From Nioella halotolerans (lineage in GTDB: Bacteria; Pseudomonadota; Alphaproteobacteria; Rhodobacterales; Rhodobacteraceae), in the NCBI GenBank assembly GCA_003428585.1, contig QVQC01000055.1:1-64000 (forward strand): a DNA stretch of 64,000 nucleotides, read 5' to 3'. Under the pieces are notes generated by a model. That model searched no databases, was not told the DNA's origin, and worked only from the letters and a program-made list of their open reading frames with translations. Every line of letters starts with the position of its first letter. Position 1 is the first letter of the stretch. The translations under genes and the position numbers were made by a program. Below are positions 44,311 through 53,341 of the stretch, piece by piece.

Positions 44311-46313
44311 ACCGCACCCTGTCCGATTTCGAACCGCTCTCGCCCGCCGAACAACAGATTCGCGATGAGATCTGCAGCGAACCGGTCGTGGTGCTCGGCG
44401 ACGGCAGCTTGCCAGCCGAAGGGGCGGGCGAGGGGCGGCAGGTGCGGGCGGATTTCCTTCGCCACCTGATCCTCGGCGGCTGCGCGGCCCTGCCCGGGGC
44501 GATCCCGGAGCACGGGGTGCGGGTCGCGGGCGCGCTGGTGACGGGGGCACTGGACCTCTACGGCGCGCGCATCGGGCGAGATGTGGGCCTGCTGAATTGC
44601 CGTTTCGACACGACGCCCGACCTCAGGTCGGCCCATCTGGATACTCTCAACCTGACAGGCTCCGCCTTGCCCGGTCTGGACGCGGCTGGCCTGCAGGCCG
44701 AGGGCAACGTGTTCCTGCGCGATCTGCGCGCGACGGGCGAGCTGCGCCTATTGGGGGCGCGGCTTGGCGGGGACCTCGACTGTGACCGGGCGCGGCTTGA
44801 GGCTGGGAAGAGCGGCAATGCGCTGAATGCGGATGGCCTGCGGGCGGAGGGCGACGTGTTCCTGCGCGCAGTTCGCGCGACGGGCGAGCTGCGCCTATTG
44901 GGGGCGAGGCTTGGCGGGGACCTCGACTGCAGCGAGGCGCGACTGGAGGCGGGGGAGAGCGGTATGGCGCTGATCGCGGATCGCCTGCAGGCGGCTGGCG
45001 ACGTGTTCCTGCGCGATGTTCATGCGACGGGCGAGCTGCGCCTTCTGGGGGCGAAGCTTGGCGGGAACCTCGCCTGCGACCGGGCGCAACTTGAGGCGGG
45101 CAAGAGCGGCAAGGCGCTGAACGCGGATAGTGCAGAGATTTCGGGCACCTTCTTCCTGCGCGGCGGCGCGCGGATCAAGGGCGTGCTGGACCTGACGGCG
45201 GCAGAGATCGGCCATATCGATGACGATGCCGATTGCTGGCCGGATGCGGGGAAACTGATCCTCGACCGGTGCCGCTACGGCGCCTTTACCGGCGGCCCGA
45301 TGGCGGCCGGGACGCGCATCCGCTGGCTGGACCTGCAGGACCCGGCCCGGTGGGGCAAGGATTTCTGGCCGCAGCCCTGGGAACACTGCGCCAAGGTGCT
45401 GCGCGAGATGGGGCACGTGGAGGATGCGCGGCAGATCCTGATCGCCAAGGAGGATCGACAGCGGCGGTGGCAACGGGACAAGCTGAAGGCGCGGCTGGCC
45501 GGGGCGCGCCTGCGGCTGCGGGCGGAGCGGCCGCGTCGGGAGGACCTTGACGCGCTCAACGCCGACATTCAGTCCGCCGGTTCAGCCCATGAGGGGCCGA
45601 TGCTGGCGGAGGTTACGGCGCAACTCGAAAGGGCGCGGGTTTTCACCGACCAGACGATTTCCGGGAAGGTGCAGGACCGCGACGCCTTCGCCCAGCAATT
45701 GCGCCCAAGGTTCGACCGGCTGGAACCGGCCTTCCCGGGCGGCGCGGCCTCGGGCTTCGACCCGGTGATGAACGCCCGTGGTGTCGTGGTCGAGACGTGG
45801 CTGCACCTGACCCTTCGCCGCGTCCTCGACGGGCTGCTCCTGCTCTCCATCGCCTACGGGCACCGGCCTTTCCGCGCGGTGTCTTGGCTGGTCGGGTTCT
45901 GGCTGCTTGGCGCGCTGCTGTTCGGGATCGCGGCGGGACAGGACGCCATCAAGCCCAACAACGCCTTCGTCCTGCATAGCCCGGAATGGGCCGCCTGCCA
46001 CCCGGACTACAGCCCGCCCAATGACAGCCCCGCCCTGGCCGCGCGGTGGGAGGAGGGCCATCATTCCCGGCTCGACTGTTTCCGCGATCAGCCCGAGGCG
46101 GCGGGTTACCCGCGCTTCAACGCGCTGGTCTATTCCGCCGACACGCTGCTGCCCATCGTCGCGATGGAGATGCAGGACTACTGGATCCCGGACGAGGCGC
46201 AGGGCCAGCGCGGCCGCTGGACCCGCTATTTCCTCTGGCTGCAGATCGCCATGGGATGGGCGCTGTCGCTGCTGGCCGTTGCCGGGTTTTCCGGCCTTGT
46301 CAAATCGGATTGA
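44307..46313 (+). CDS. Repeat-solenoid membrane protein of unknown function
   Basis: A 668-residue protein. Residues 70-290 look like a beta-solenoid, including three nearly identical 49-residue repeats (residues about 129-275; consensus VFLRxxRATGELRLLGARLG) encoded by 147-bp DNA repeats. Residues 390-440 are an Arg-rich helical region. The C-terminus has two membrane helices (about 525-547 and 640-662) flanking SADTLLPIVAMEMQDYWIPD, the tail seen in pentapeptide-like or ion-channel-like membrane proteins of unknown role. The start overlaps the previous gene by 4 nt (TTGA context: ATG at 44307 is not present, the start codon is TTG). Confidence 0.7.
   Translation: MNRTLSDFEPLSPAEQQIRDEICSEPVVVLGDGSLPAEGAGEGRQVRADFLRHLILGGCAALPGAIPEHGVRVAGALVTGALDLYGARIGRDVGLLNCRFDTTPDLRSAHLDTLNLTGSALPGLDAAGLQAEGNVFLRDLRATGELRLLGARLGGDLDCDRARLEAGKSGNALNADGLRAEGDVFLRAVRATGELRLLGARLGGDLDCSEARLEAGESGMALIADRLQAAGDVFLRDVHATGELRLLGAKLGGNLACDRAQLEAGKSGKALNADSAEISGTFFLRGGARIKGVLDLTAAEIGHIDDDADCWPDAGKLILDRCRYGAFTGGPMAAGTRIRWLDLQDPARWGKDFWPQPWEHCAKVLREMGHVEDARQILIAKEDRQRRWQRDKLKARLAGARLRLRAERPRREDLDALNADIQSAGSAHEGPMLAEVTAQLERARVFTDQTISGKVQDRDAFAQQLRPRFDRLEPAFPGGAASGFDPVMNARGVVVETWLHLTLRRVLDGLLLLSIAYGHRPFRAVSWLVGFWLLGALLFGIAAGQDAIKPNNAFVLHSPEWAACHPDYSPPNDSPALAARWEEGHHSRLDCFRDQPEAAGYPRFNALVYSADTLLPIVAMEMQDYWIPDEAQGQRGRWTRYFLWLQIAMGWALSLLAVAGFSGLVKSD
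44691..45131 (+). repeat. Three tandem 147-bp in-frame coding repeats
   Basis: Units at 44691-44837, 44838-44984 and 44985-45131 encode 49 residues each and keep the frame. Long blocks are identical at DNA level, for example GCGACGGGCGAGCTGCGCCT in all three, including silent positions, which points to recent duplication or ongoing conversion. Confidence 0.9.
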
Positions 46314-46317
46314 GCCG

Positions 46318-46719
46318 ATGACCCACCGTTTCCAGACCCGCGTCTACTACGAGGATACCGACCTCGCGGGCATCGTCTACCACGCCAATTACCTCAAGTT
46401 CATCGAACGCGCCCGGTCGGAAATGGTGCGCGAGGCCGGGATTTCGCAGACCGCGCTGAAGGCGGAACGCGGGCTGGTTTTCGCCGTGCGGCGGATGGAG
46501 ATCGACTTTGTCGCGCCGGCCCGGTTCGAGGATCTGCTGACCGTCACGACAGACTTCCTGAGCCTGCGCGGCGCTCGCTTCGACCTTGCCCAGACCGTCT
46601 GGCGCGGGGGCGCGCGGCTCTTCGAGGCGAGCGTCGAAGTGGTCTGCATGACGGGCGAGGGGCGGGCGGCGCGGATCCCGGCGGATATTCGCCAAAAGCT
46701 GGCGCCGAACGCGGTCTGA
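46318..46719 (+). CDS. ybgC: Tol-Pal-associated acyl-CoA thioesterase YbgC
   Basis: A 133-residue hotdog-fold thioesterase. The active-site segment YYEDTDLAGIVYHANYLKF with Asp and His is the YbgC signature. It hydrolyses short or acyl-ACP-linked thioesters at the membrane. It stands directly upstream of tolQ, as in most proteobacteria, and starts two bases after the stop of the repeat protein gene, so it may share that upstream transcript or have its own promoter. Confidence 0.94.
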   Translation: MTHRFQTRVYYEDTDLAGIVYHANYLKFIERARSEMVREAGISQTALKAERGLVFAVRRMEIDFVAPARFEDLLTVTTDFLSLRGARFDLAQTVWRGGARLFEASVEVVCMTGEGRAARIPADIRQKLAPNAV

Positions 46720-46840
46720 TCCCGCCGGGTGCGCTTGTCATTGGCCTTTGCCCTTCCATCCTGCTACTTTCGGTCCCAAATGCGATGCCGGGACCAACGA
46801 GGCATCCGACCAGAGGCCGGTCAGACAGGAAAAGAGTGCC

Positions 46841-47533
46841 ATGGAAACCGAAACGCTGAGCATGGCGCAGGAGATGGATTTCTCGCTGCTGGCCCTGTTC
46901 CTTCGCGCAAGCCTGATCGTCAAGATCGTGATGGTGATCCTCTTCGCCGCCTCGATCTGGGTCTGGGCGATCGCGTTCCAGAAATTCGCCACCTACCGGC
47001 TGTCACGCCGCCGCGCGGCACAGTTCGATGCCGCCTTCTGGTCGGGCCAGCCGCTGGATGAACTGTTCGAGGCGGTTGCGGAGCGTCCGGGCTCGGCCTC
47101 TGAACGCGTGTTCGTGGCCGGCATGACGGAATGGCAGCGCAGCCTGCGTGACGACGGCGCGCTCATCCCCGGTGTGCAGCAACGGGTTGACCGCTCGATG
47201 GACGTGGCCATCACCCGCGAGGCGGAGCGGCTGACCGGGGGACTGAATTTCCTTGCCACCACCGGCGCGACGGCGCCGTTCATCGGGCTTTTCGGCACGG
47301 TCTGGGGGATCATGCGCTCGTTCCAGGAAATTGCCATGTCGGGCAACACCTCGCTCGCCGTGGTGGCGCCGGGGATCGCGGAGGCGCTTCTGGCCACCGG
47401 TCTTGGCCTGCTGGCGGCGATTCCGGCGGTCATCCTCTACAACAAGCTGTCGGCCGATGCCGACCGGCTGGTGGCGATCTACGAGGGCTTCGCGGACGAG
47501 TTTTCCACGCTCCTGTCGCGGCAACTGGATTGA
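46841..47533 (+). CDS. tolQ: Tol-Pal proton channel subunit TolQ
   Basis: A 230-residue inner-membrane protein with three helices: residues about 21-43, and the pair around 140-190 (FLATTGATAPFIGLFGTVWG, then EALLATGLGLLAAIPAVIL). It forms a proton-conducting pentamer around a TolR dimer and powers TolA, which keeps the outer membrane attached during division. AGGA lies upstream of the ATG at 46841. It is separated from tolR by three bases. Confidence 0.95.
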   Translation: METETLSMAQEMDFSLLALFLRASLIVKIVMVILFAASIWVWAIAFQKFATYRLSRRRAAQFDAAFWSGQPLDELFEAVAERPGSASERVFVAGMTEWQRSLRDDGALIPGVQQRVDRSMDVAITREAERLTGGLNFLATTGATAPFIGLFGTVWGIMRSFQEIAMSGNTSLAVVAPGIAEALLATGLGLLAAIPAVILYNKLSADADRLVAIYEGFADEFSTLLSRQLD

Positions 47534-47536
47534 GCC

Positions 47537-48016
47537 ATGGGCGCAGGGATCAGACAAGCGCAGGATAGCAGGCGGCGGCGCGGCGGGCGCCGGTCGCGCC
47601 ATGCCACGATGTCGGAAATCAACGTCACGCCCTTCGTCGACGTGATGCTGGTGCTTTTGATCGTTTTCATGGTCTCTGCGCCGCTCATGACGGTGGGGGT
47701 GCCGGTCGAACTGCCCGAAACCGCGGCCGAGGCCTTGCCGGGCGAACAAGAGGAGGAGCCGCTTTCCGTCACCCTGACGACGGAGGGCGCGGTGCTGATC
47801 CAGACCACCGAGGTGCCGGTTGACGAACTGGTCACGCGGCTTCGCGCGATTGCCGCGGAGCGCACCAGCAACCGTATCTTCCTGCGCGCCGACGGGACGA
47901 TCCCCTACGAGGACGTGATGCGGGTCATGGGGGCGCTCAATGCCGGCGGGTTCCGCGATATCGGGCTGGTGACGGACTCCGGCGGTCCCGCGCTCGATGC
48001 CGGGGACGAGGGGTAG
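47537..48016 (+). CDS. tolR: Tol-Pal proton channel subunit TolR
   Basis: A 159-residue ExbD/TolR protein with one membrane helix (residues 30-53). The key proton-carrying Asp is in MSEINVTPFVDVMLVLLIVF; the periplasmic domain follows (DGTIPYEDVMRVMGALNAGG). The basic N-terminal tail (RRRRGGRRSR) lies in the cytosol. It works with TolQ to convert proton flow into TolA movement. Six bases separate it from tolA. Confidence 0.95.
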   Translation: MGAGIRQAQDSRRRRGGRRSRHATMSEINVTPFVDVMLVLLIVFMVSAPLMTVGVPVELPETAAEALPGEQEEEPLSVTLTTEGAVLIQTTEVPVDELVTRLRAIAAERTSNRIFLRADGTIPYEDVMRVMGALNAGGFRDIGLVTDSGGPALDAGDEG

Positions 48017-48022
48017 GCGGCG

Positions 48023-49135
48023 ATGCGGCGCGCGCTTTATGCCTCTGCCGGGATCCATGGCGCGATCCTGCTCTGGGCCGTTGTTGGCGGGTCGTTGCTG
48101 TCCGACCGCGAGGAGCCCGAGTTCGAGGTGACGGGCGTGACGCTGATCTCTCCGCAGGAGTTCGAGGCGATGTTCGACGTGCCGAGCCCCGCGCCGGCGG
48201 TGGTCGACCAGCCTGCACAGCCGACGCCGCAGCAAGAGACCGAAGCGCCGGATCGCCCCGAGGACGAGGAGGCGCCGCCGCAGGTCACACCGCCTGAACC
48301 GGTGACGCCGCCGCCGCAGGAGAACCAGCCGGATGTCGCCGCCCTGATGCCGCCGCCCGAAACGGAGGTGCAGGACGACATGGCCGCGTTGCCAAGCCTG
48401 CCCGCCGAAGACCCTGACGCTGCCCCGTCCGACACGCCTGCCCCGTCGGAAGCGCCCCGCGTCGCACCGACCCCGGCGCCGGCGCCGCCGCCCGATGTGG
48501 ATACCGCGCCAGAGGTGTCGCCCCGTCCCGAACCCTCCGAGGCCGAGGCGCCGGAGCCCGAGGCGCCGCCGACCGCGCCCGAGGAGGCCAGCACCGAGAT
48601 CGTGACCGAGGCGGAGACACCCGCCGCCTCGCTGGCGCCGACCAGTTCTTTCCGTCCGCCGGCGCGCCCGGTGCGCAGCGTGGCGGAGGCCCCGGAGCCG
48701 GACCCGGCGCCGGAGGTCGCGGACCGGGACCCGTTGGAAGACGCGATAGATGCCGCCGTTGCAGAGGCCGTGACAGATGCGCCCGACCCGGCCCCTGCCG
48801 CCCCGGCCGGGCCGCCCCTGTCCACTGCGCAGGTGGAGGGCTTGCGTTTCGCGGTGCGCGAATGCTGGAATGTCGGGTCTCTGTCGTCCGAGGCGCTGCG
48901 CACTACCGTCACCGTGTCGGTCAACCTTGGCCGCGACGGGCGGCCCGAGAACGGCTCGATCCGGATGATCGGCTTCGAAGGCGGGTCAGAGGCCGCGGCC
49001 CTCCGCGCCTTCGATGCCGCGCGCCGCGCCGTGATCCGCTGCGGCGTGTCGGGCTATGACCTGCCGGACGAAAGCTACGAGCACTGGCGCGAGCTTGAGA
49101 TTACCTTCAACCCCGAACAGATGCGGCTGAGATGA
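48023..49135 (+). CDS. tolA: TolA-like periplasmic-spanning protein
   Basis: A 370-residue protein in the tolA position. One N-terminal membrane helix (residues 5-25), then a long Pro/Glu/Ala-rich stretch (residues 45-260) instead of the Ala/Lys helix of enteric TolA, and a C-terminal TonB/TolA-like domain (GLRFAVRECWNVGSLSSEAL, then VTVSVNLGRDGRPENGSI). Alphaproteobacterial TolA proteins are often proline-rich like this. It links TolQR to TolB and Pal across the periplasm. Confidence 0.9.
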   Translation: MRRALYASAGIHGAILLWAVVGGSLLSDREEPEFEVTGVTLISPQEFEAMFDVPSPAPAVVDQPAQPTPQQETEAPDRPEDEEAPPQVTPPEPVTPPPQENQPDVAALMPPPETEVQDDMAALPSLPAEDPDAAPSDTPAPSEAPRVAPTPAPAPPPDVDTAPEVSPRPEPSEAEAPEPEAPPTAPEEASTEIVTEAETPAASLAPTSSFRPPARPVRSVAEAPEPDPAPEVADRDPLEDAIDAAVAEAVTDAPDPAPAAPAGPPLSTAQVEGLRFAVRECWNVGSLSSEALRTTVTVSVNLGRDGRPENGSIRMIGFEGGSEAAALRAFDAARRAVIRCGVSGYDLPDESYEHWRELEITFNPEQMRLR

Positions 49136-49214
49136 CACGCGACGCTTGCATCTTCCGCCCGCCACGCGCGGCGCCTGCCACCACGCGGCGGGTTTCGAAT
49201 GGGCCGGTCTGCGT

Positions 49215-49220
49215 TATACT
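49215..49220 (+). promoter_or_regulatory. Candidate -10 box for tolB
   Basis: TATACT (49215-49220, within GCGTTATACTCAC) is a near-consensus sigma-70 -10 element in the 136-nt gap between tolA and tolB. Only a poor -35 (TTTCGA, 49193-49198) is seen, so it suggests but does not prove an internal promoter for tolB-pal. Confidence 0.35.
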
Positions 49221-49271
49221 CACAGTCGCATTGTTTGAAACACGCTTCCCGTTCGAGGAGTTCAGGCCGAC

Positions 49272-50609
49272 ATGATCCCGTTCAAGACGATTATCCACGC
49301 CCTGCTGTTGACATTCGGCGCGTTGTTCGCGCCCCCCGCGGCGGCGCAAGACAGTCCCGGCCCGCTGCGCATCGAGATCACCGAGGGCGTGATCGAACCC
49401 TTGCCGTTCGCGCTACCGCGATTCATCGCCGGATCCGGGTCCGCCGATGATGCCGCTGCCGACATCACCCGCGTGATCGCCGCCGACCTCACGGGCACCG
49501 GCCTATTCCGGGAGCTGCCGCGCGATGCCCATATCTCCAGCGTCACCAGCTTCGACAGCCCGGTGCAATGGCAAGACTGGCAGGCGATCAACGCGCAGGC
49601 GCTGATCACCGGGTCGGTCACCATGGAGGGCGGACAACTGGTGGTGCGCTTCCGCCTGTTCGACGTGTTCTCGGAGGAACCGCTCGGCTCCGGCATGCAA
49701 TTCGTCGGCCCCCCCGACAGCTGGCGGCGCATGGCGCACCGGGTGGCCGACAATGTCTATCAGCGGATCACCGGCGAGAGTGGGTATTTCGACAGCCGGG
49801 TCGCTTTCGTGACGCTGGAAGGGCCCAAGAATGCCCGGCTGCGGCGGCTGTCGATCATGGATTACGACGGTGCCAACCTGCAGAACCTGACCGACAGCCG
49901 GTCTCTGGTGCTGGCGCCGCGGTTTTCGCCCGATGGCGACAGCATCCTCTATACCAGCTACGAAACCGGCATCCCGCGGGTCTACATCATGGATCTCGCC
50001 TCGGTCCGCGCCCGCCCGCTGGAGGATGACGCCCTGACCATGACCTTCAGCCCGCGCTTTTCGCCCGACGGGCGCAGCGTGATCTTCTCGGCTGAACGCG
50101 GCGGCAATACCGACATCTACGTGCTGAACCTGCAAACCGGCGAGCGCCGCCGCCTGACCGACGCGCCCTCCATCGAGACGGCGCCGAGCTTCTCGCCCGA
50201 TGGCAGCCAGATCGTCTTCGAAAGCGACCGCTCCGGCACGCAGCAGCTTTACATCATGCCCGCCGGCGGCGGCGAGGCGCGCCGGATCAGCCGCAACGAT
50301 GGCCGCTACGGCACCCCGGTCTGGTCGCCGCGCGGCGACATGATCGCCTTCACCAACCAGCAGGACGGGCGCTTTCATATCGGGGTAATGCGCATTGACG
50401 GATCGGAGGAACGTCTGCTCACGTCTTCGTTCCTTGACGAGGGGCCGACATGGGCACCAAACGGCCGGGTGATCATGTTCACCCGCGAAACCGCCGGGGC
50501 CGATGGTGCGCCGGCGATCTACTCGGTCGATATTTCCGGACGCAACCTGCAACGGGTCTCGACCCCGGGCATGGCGTCGGATCCGGCATGGTCGCCGCTT
50601 CTGCGGTAG
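49272..50609 (+). CDS. tolB: Periplasmic beta-propeller protein TolB
   Basis: A 445-residue periplasmic protein. The signal peptide ends near residue 25 (APPAAAQ). An N-terminal alpha/beta domain (to about 165) is followed by a six-blade propeller of repeated SPDG motifs ([57 protein letters not shown]). TolB binds Pal and TolA and moves Pal during constriction. It follows tolA after a 136-nt gap and precedes pal. Confidence 0.96.
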   Translation: MIPFKTIIHALLLTFGALFAPPAAAQDSPGPLRIEITEGVIEPLPFALPRFIAGSGSADDAAADITRVIAADLTGTGLFRELPRDAHISSVTSFDSPVQWQDWQAINAQALITGSVTMEGGQLVVRFRLFDVFSEEPLGSGMQFVGPPDSWRRMAHRVADNVYQRITGESGYFDSRVAFVTLEGPKNARLRRLSIMDYDGANLQNLTDSRSLVLAPRFSPDGDSILYTSYETGIPRVYIMDLASVRARPLEDDALTMTFSPRFSPDGRSVIFSAERGGNTDIYVLNLQTGERRRLTDAPSIETAPSFSPDGSQIVFESDRSGTQQLYIMPAGGGEARRISRNDGRYGTPVWSPRGDMIAFTNQQDGRFHIGVMRIDGSEERLLTSSFLDEGPTWAPNGRVIMFTRETAGADGAPAIYSVDISGRNLQRVSTPGMASDPAWSPLLR

Positions 50610-50696
50610 AAACAAGACGCGCGGCGGGCATGTTCACCGGCGCCGCCGCGTGGTAATCTGGCGCAAATATCAACGTGACACCGAGGACGACGCAGC

Positions 50697-51197
50697 ATGA
50701 ACATTCTTTCCAAGATCTTCCTTCTCGTGGTGGTGCTGGGGCTTTCGGCCTGTGGCGGCAACCAGTTCGGCGCCGGGGCCGGCGGTGGCGGCGGCGCCGG
50801 TGCCGGGGCGGGCGCCGAAAGCAACCCCAATTCGGTCGCCTATTTCAACGAAACCGTGGGCGACCGCGTCCTGTTCGAAGTTGACCAGTCCACGCTGACC
50901 GCCGAGGCGCGCGCGGTTCTCGACGCGCAGGCCGACTGGATGCTGCGCAACATGGAATTCCGCGCCGTGATCGAGGGGCATGCCGACGAACAGGGCACGC
51001 GTGACTACAACCTCGCCCTCGGGGCGCGCCGGGCCGCCTCGGTGCGCGACTACCTCATCAACCGCGGGGTTTCCGACAGCCGCCTGACCACGGTCAGCTA
51101 CGGCAAGGAACGGCCGCTGGCGATCTGTTCCGAGGAAAGCTGCTACCGTCAGAACCGCCGCGCGGTGACGGTGCTCAGCGCGGGCGCAGGGGCTTGA
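50697..51197 (+). CDS. pal: Peptidoglycan-associated lipoprotein Pal
   Basis: A 166-residue outer-membrane lipoprotein. The signal peptide ends in a lipobox (LGLSAC, Cys19). A glycine-rich spacer (residues 26-40) precedes the OmpA-like peptidoglycan-binding domain, with IEGHADEQGTRDYNLALGAR and the Arg-rich YRQNRRAVTVL at the end. It ties the outer membrane to peptidoglycan and is moved by TolB. It precedes cpoB by four bases. Confidence 0.97.
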   Translation: MNILSKIFLLVVVLGLSACGGNQFGAGAGGGGGAGAGAGAESNPNSVAYFNETVGDRVLFEVDQSTLTAEARAVLDAQADWMLRNMEFRAVIEGHADEQGTRDYNLALGARRAASVRDYLINRGVSDSRLTTVSYGKERPLAICSEESCYRQNRRAVTVLSAGAGA

Positions 51198-51201
51198 CGC
51201 G

Positions 51202-52023
51202 ATGTGGCGCGCGCTGATCCTCGCGTGTCTGCTGGCGCTACCGGCCGGCACCGCCCCGGCGCAGGACCGGGCGCAGACGCTGGCCGATATCCGGCAGGAA
51301 CTGTCGGTGCTGTGGGTCGAGATCCAGCGCCTGCGCACGGAGTTGTCGACCACCGGCAGCCCCTCGGGCGTGGCCGGCGGCGGTACGCTTGAGAGGGTGG
51401 ATGCGATCGAGCGCGAATTGCGACGCCTGACCAGTGCCACCGAGGACTTGCAACTGCGTGTCGATTCCGTCGTCTCGGACGGCACCAACCGGATCGGCGA
51501 CCTGGAGTTTCGCCTGTGCGAGCTGGAGGCTGATTGCGACATCGCCTCGCTGGGCGAGACGCCGACGCTTGGCGGCGGCGAAGCGTCGAGCCTGCTCTCG
51601 ACCTTGCCCTCGACTTCCAACACCACTGGCCCGTCGCTGGCCGAGGCGGAACAGGGCGATTTCGATGCCGCCATGGCCGATTACGAGGCCGGCGATTACG
51701 CCGCTGCCGCTGCCGGCTTCGAGGCCTACACCGAAACCTATCCCGGCGGCGCGCTCAGCGCCGAGGCGCATTTCTGGCGCGGTGAGGCAGAGGCCGAACA
51801 GGGCGCGTGGAACCGCGCCGCGCGGGCCTACCTCGCCAGCTTTTCCGGTGCCCCCGACGCGTCGCGCGCGCCGCAAAGCCTTTATCGTCTGGGTGTCAGC
51901 CTCAACGAGCTTGGCCAAAGCGACGAATCCTGCCTGACCCTTGGCGAGGTGGAACGCCGTTACCCCGAGTCGCCCTTTGTCGAGGACGCGCGGGCAACCA
52001 TGGCGCGGCTTGGCTGCAATTGA
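51202..52023 (+). CDS. cpoB: Cell division coordinator CpoB (YbgF)
   Basis: A 273-residue periplasmic protein with a signal peptide (LILACLLALPAGTAPA), a coiled-coil segment (residues 22-100, trimerising in enteric CpoB) and C-terminal TPR repeats (DFDAAMADYEAGDYAAAAAG, HFWRGEAEAEQGAWNRAARA). CpoB links PBP1B activity to Tol-driven constriction in E. coli. It lies immediately after pal, the usual place, and its stop overlaps the putative TTG start of tilS. Confidence 0.92.
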   Translation: MWRALILACLLALPAGTAPAQDRAQTLADIRQELSVLWVEIQRLRTELSTTGSPSGVAGGGTLERVDAIERELRRLTSATEDLQLRVDSVVSDGTNRIGDLEFRLCELEADCDIASLGETPTLGGGEASSLLSTLPSTSNTTGPSLAEAEQGDFDAAMADYEAGDYAAAAAGFEAYTETYPGGALSAEAHFWRGEAEAEQGAWNRAARAYLASFSGAPDASRAPQSLYRLGVSLNELGQSDESCLTLGEVERRYPESPFVEDARATMARLGCN

Positions 52024-53264
52024 GCCTTGAGGCCCGCTTCGCTGCGACGATGACGCGGCTGCTTGCGGGGCACCGGCCCGACTGCCTTGCCGTCGCCGTC
52101 TCCGGCGGGGGGGATTCGCTAGCGCTTCTGGGGCTGGCCTGTGACTGGGCCGCCGAGCGGGGCTGTCGAATCCATGCGCTGACCATCGATCACGGGCTGC
52201 GCGCCGAGGCCGGGGACGAGGCGCTGCTTGTCGCGCGCGAGGCGCTGCGCATGGGTGCCCAGCACGAGACGCTTTACTGGACGGGCTGGGATGGCAAGGG
52301 TAACCTGCAGGCCGCGGCGCGCGCGGCGCGCTACGCGCTGATGCGCGACGCGTGCGCGCGCAAGGGTATCCGCGCCATCCTTCTGGGCCATACAAGCGAC
52401 GATCAGGCCGAAACCGTGCTGATGCGGTTGGCGCGCGGGTCCGGCGTTGACGGGCTGTCAGCCATGGCGGAAGGACGCTTCGGGCAGGACGATATCCTGC
52501 GACCGCTGCTGGGCGAGGCGCGCGCCGACCTGCGCGTCTGGCTGTCGCGGCAGGGGATGCGCTGGATCGAGGATCCGACCAATGACGATCCGCGCTATGA
52601 CCGGGTGCGGGCCCGGCGGTTGCTGACGCAGCTTGCGTCGTTCGGGATCGACGCCGGGTCGCTCTCTGAAACCGCGGAGGCCATGGCGCGGGCGCGCCAC
52701 GCGCTGATCGCCCGCGCTGCGGATGTCGCTCAAGACATCGTGACCGACCGGCGTGGCATCCTGACCTTCGACCGCGCCGGGTTGGCCCGCGTCGAGGCGG
52801 AGACGCGCCTGAGGCTGGTCGCGCACGGGCTGGCCTGCCTGTCTGGCGCGCGCTACCGGCCCCGGCTGGCCTCGTTGTCGGCGGTGGTGGACAATGCGCT
52901 TTCCGGGCAGGGGGGCACGTTGCAGGGCTGCCGGTTTCTGCCCGGTCGGGACCGGCTGTTTATGGTGCGGGAATTCAAGGCGGTATCCGGGATCGAGGCG
53001 CCCGCCGACGGGTGCGCCCTTTGGGACGGACGCTGGCGGATCGCGGCCCCGGACCACCCCGGCGCCACCATCCGCGCGCTTGGCGAGGCGGGCCTTGCCC
53101 GGATCGACCGCCCAGCCAGTTTGCCCCACGCGGCGCTGATGTCGTGGCCGGGGGTTTGGGCGGGCGATCGACTGCTTGCGGCGCCCGACCTGACGGGCAC
53201 GGGCGAAATCGTTTGCAACTATGCCGCATCGGCAGGATTCCACGCAGCGTTAAAATCGCATTGA
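52020..53264 (+). CDS. tilS: tRNA(Ile)-lysidine synthase
   Basis: A 414-residue PP-loop ATPase that converts C34 of tRNA(Ile) CAU to lysidine, changing both amino acid and codon identity. The PP-loop is AVAVSGGGDSLALLGL (residues about 24-39), followed by TIDHGLR and LGHTSDDQAETVLMRLARGS, all diagnostic. The TTG at 52020, overlapping the cpoB stop (TTGA), gives the expected N-terminal length; the ATG at 52050 is the alternative. In this group tilS commonly lies between the tol-pal genes and ftsH. Confidence 0.92.
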   Translation: MSLEARFAATMTRLLAGHRPDCLAVAVSGGGDSLALLGLACDWAAERGCRIHALTIDHGLRAEAGDEALLVAREALRMGAQHETLYWTGWDGKGNLQAAARAARYALMRDACARKGIRAILLGHTSDDQAETVLMRLARGSGVDGLSAMAEGRFGQDDILRPLLGEARADLRVWLSRQGMRWIEDPTNDDPRYDRVRARRLLTQLASFGIDAGSLSETAEAMARARHALIARAADVAQDIVTDRRGILTFDRAGLARVEAETRLRLVAHGLACLSGARYRPRLASLSAVVDNALSGQGGTLQGCRFLPGRDRLFMVREFKAVSGIEAPADGCALWDGRWRIAAPDHPGATIRALGEAGLARIDRPASLPHAALMSWPGVWAGDRLLAAPDLTGTGEIVCNYAASAGFHAALKSH

Positions 53265-53288
53265 AGTCAGGGGCTGTATGCCTATTTT
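53261..53288 (+). promoter_or_regulatory. Candidate promoter for ftsH (sigma-70 or RpoH-like)
   Basis: TTGAAG (53261-53266), a 16-nt spacer and TATTTT (53283-53288) lie about 54 nt upstream of ftsH. Read as TTGAAG-N14-CCTATTT the same bases resemble a heat-shock sigma-32 promoter, which would fit ftsH regulation in other bacteria. Confidence 0.4.
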
Positions 53289-53341
53289 AGTCGGGTGCCC
53301 GGCGCGGATGTTCCCCGGGCACCTATGCAAGGAGAATTCTC

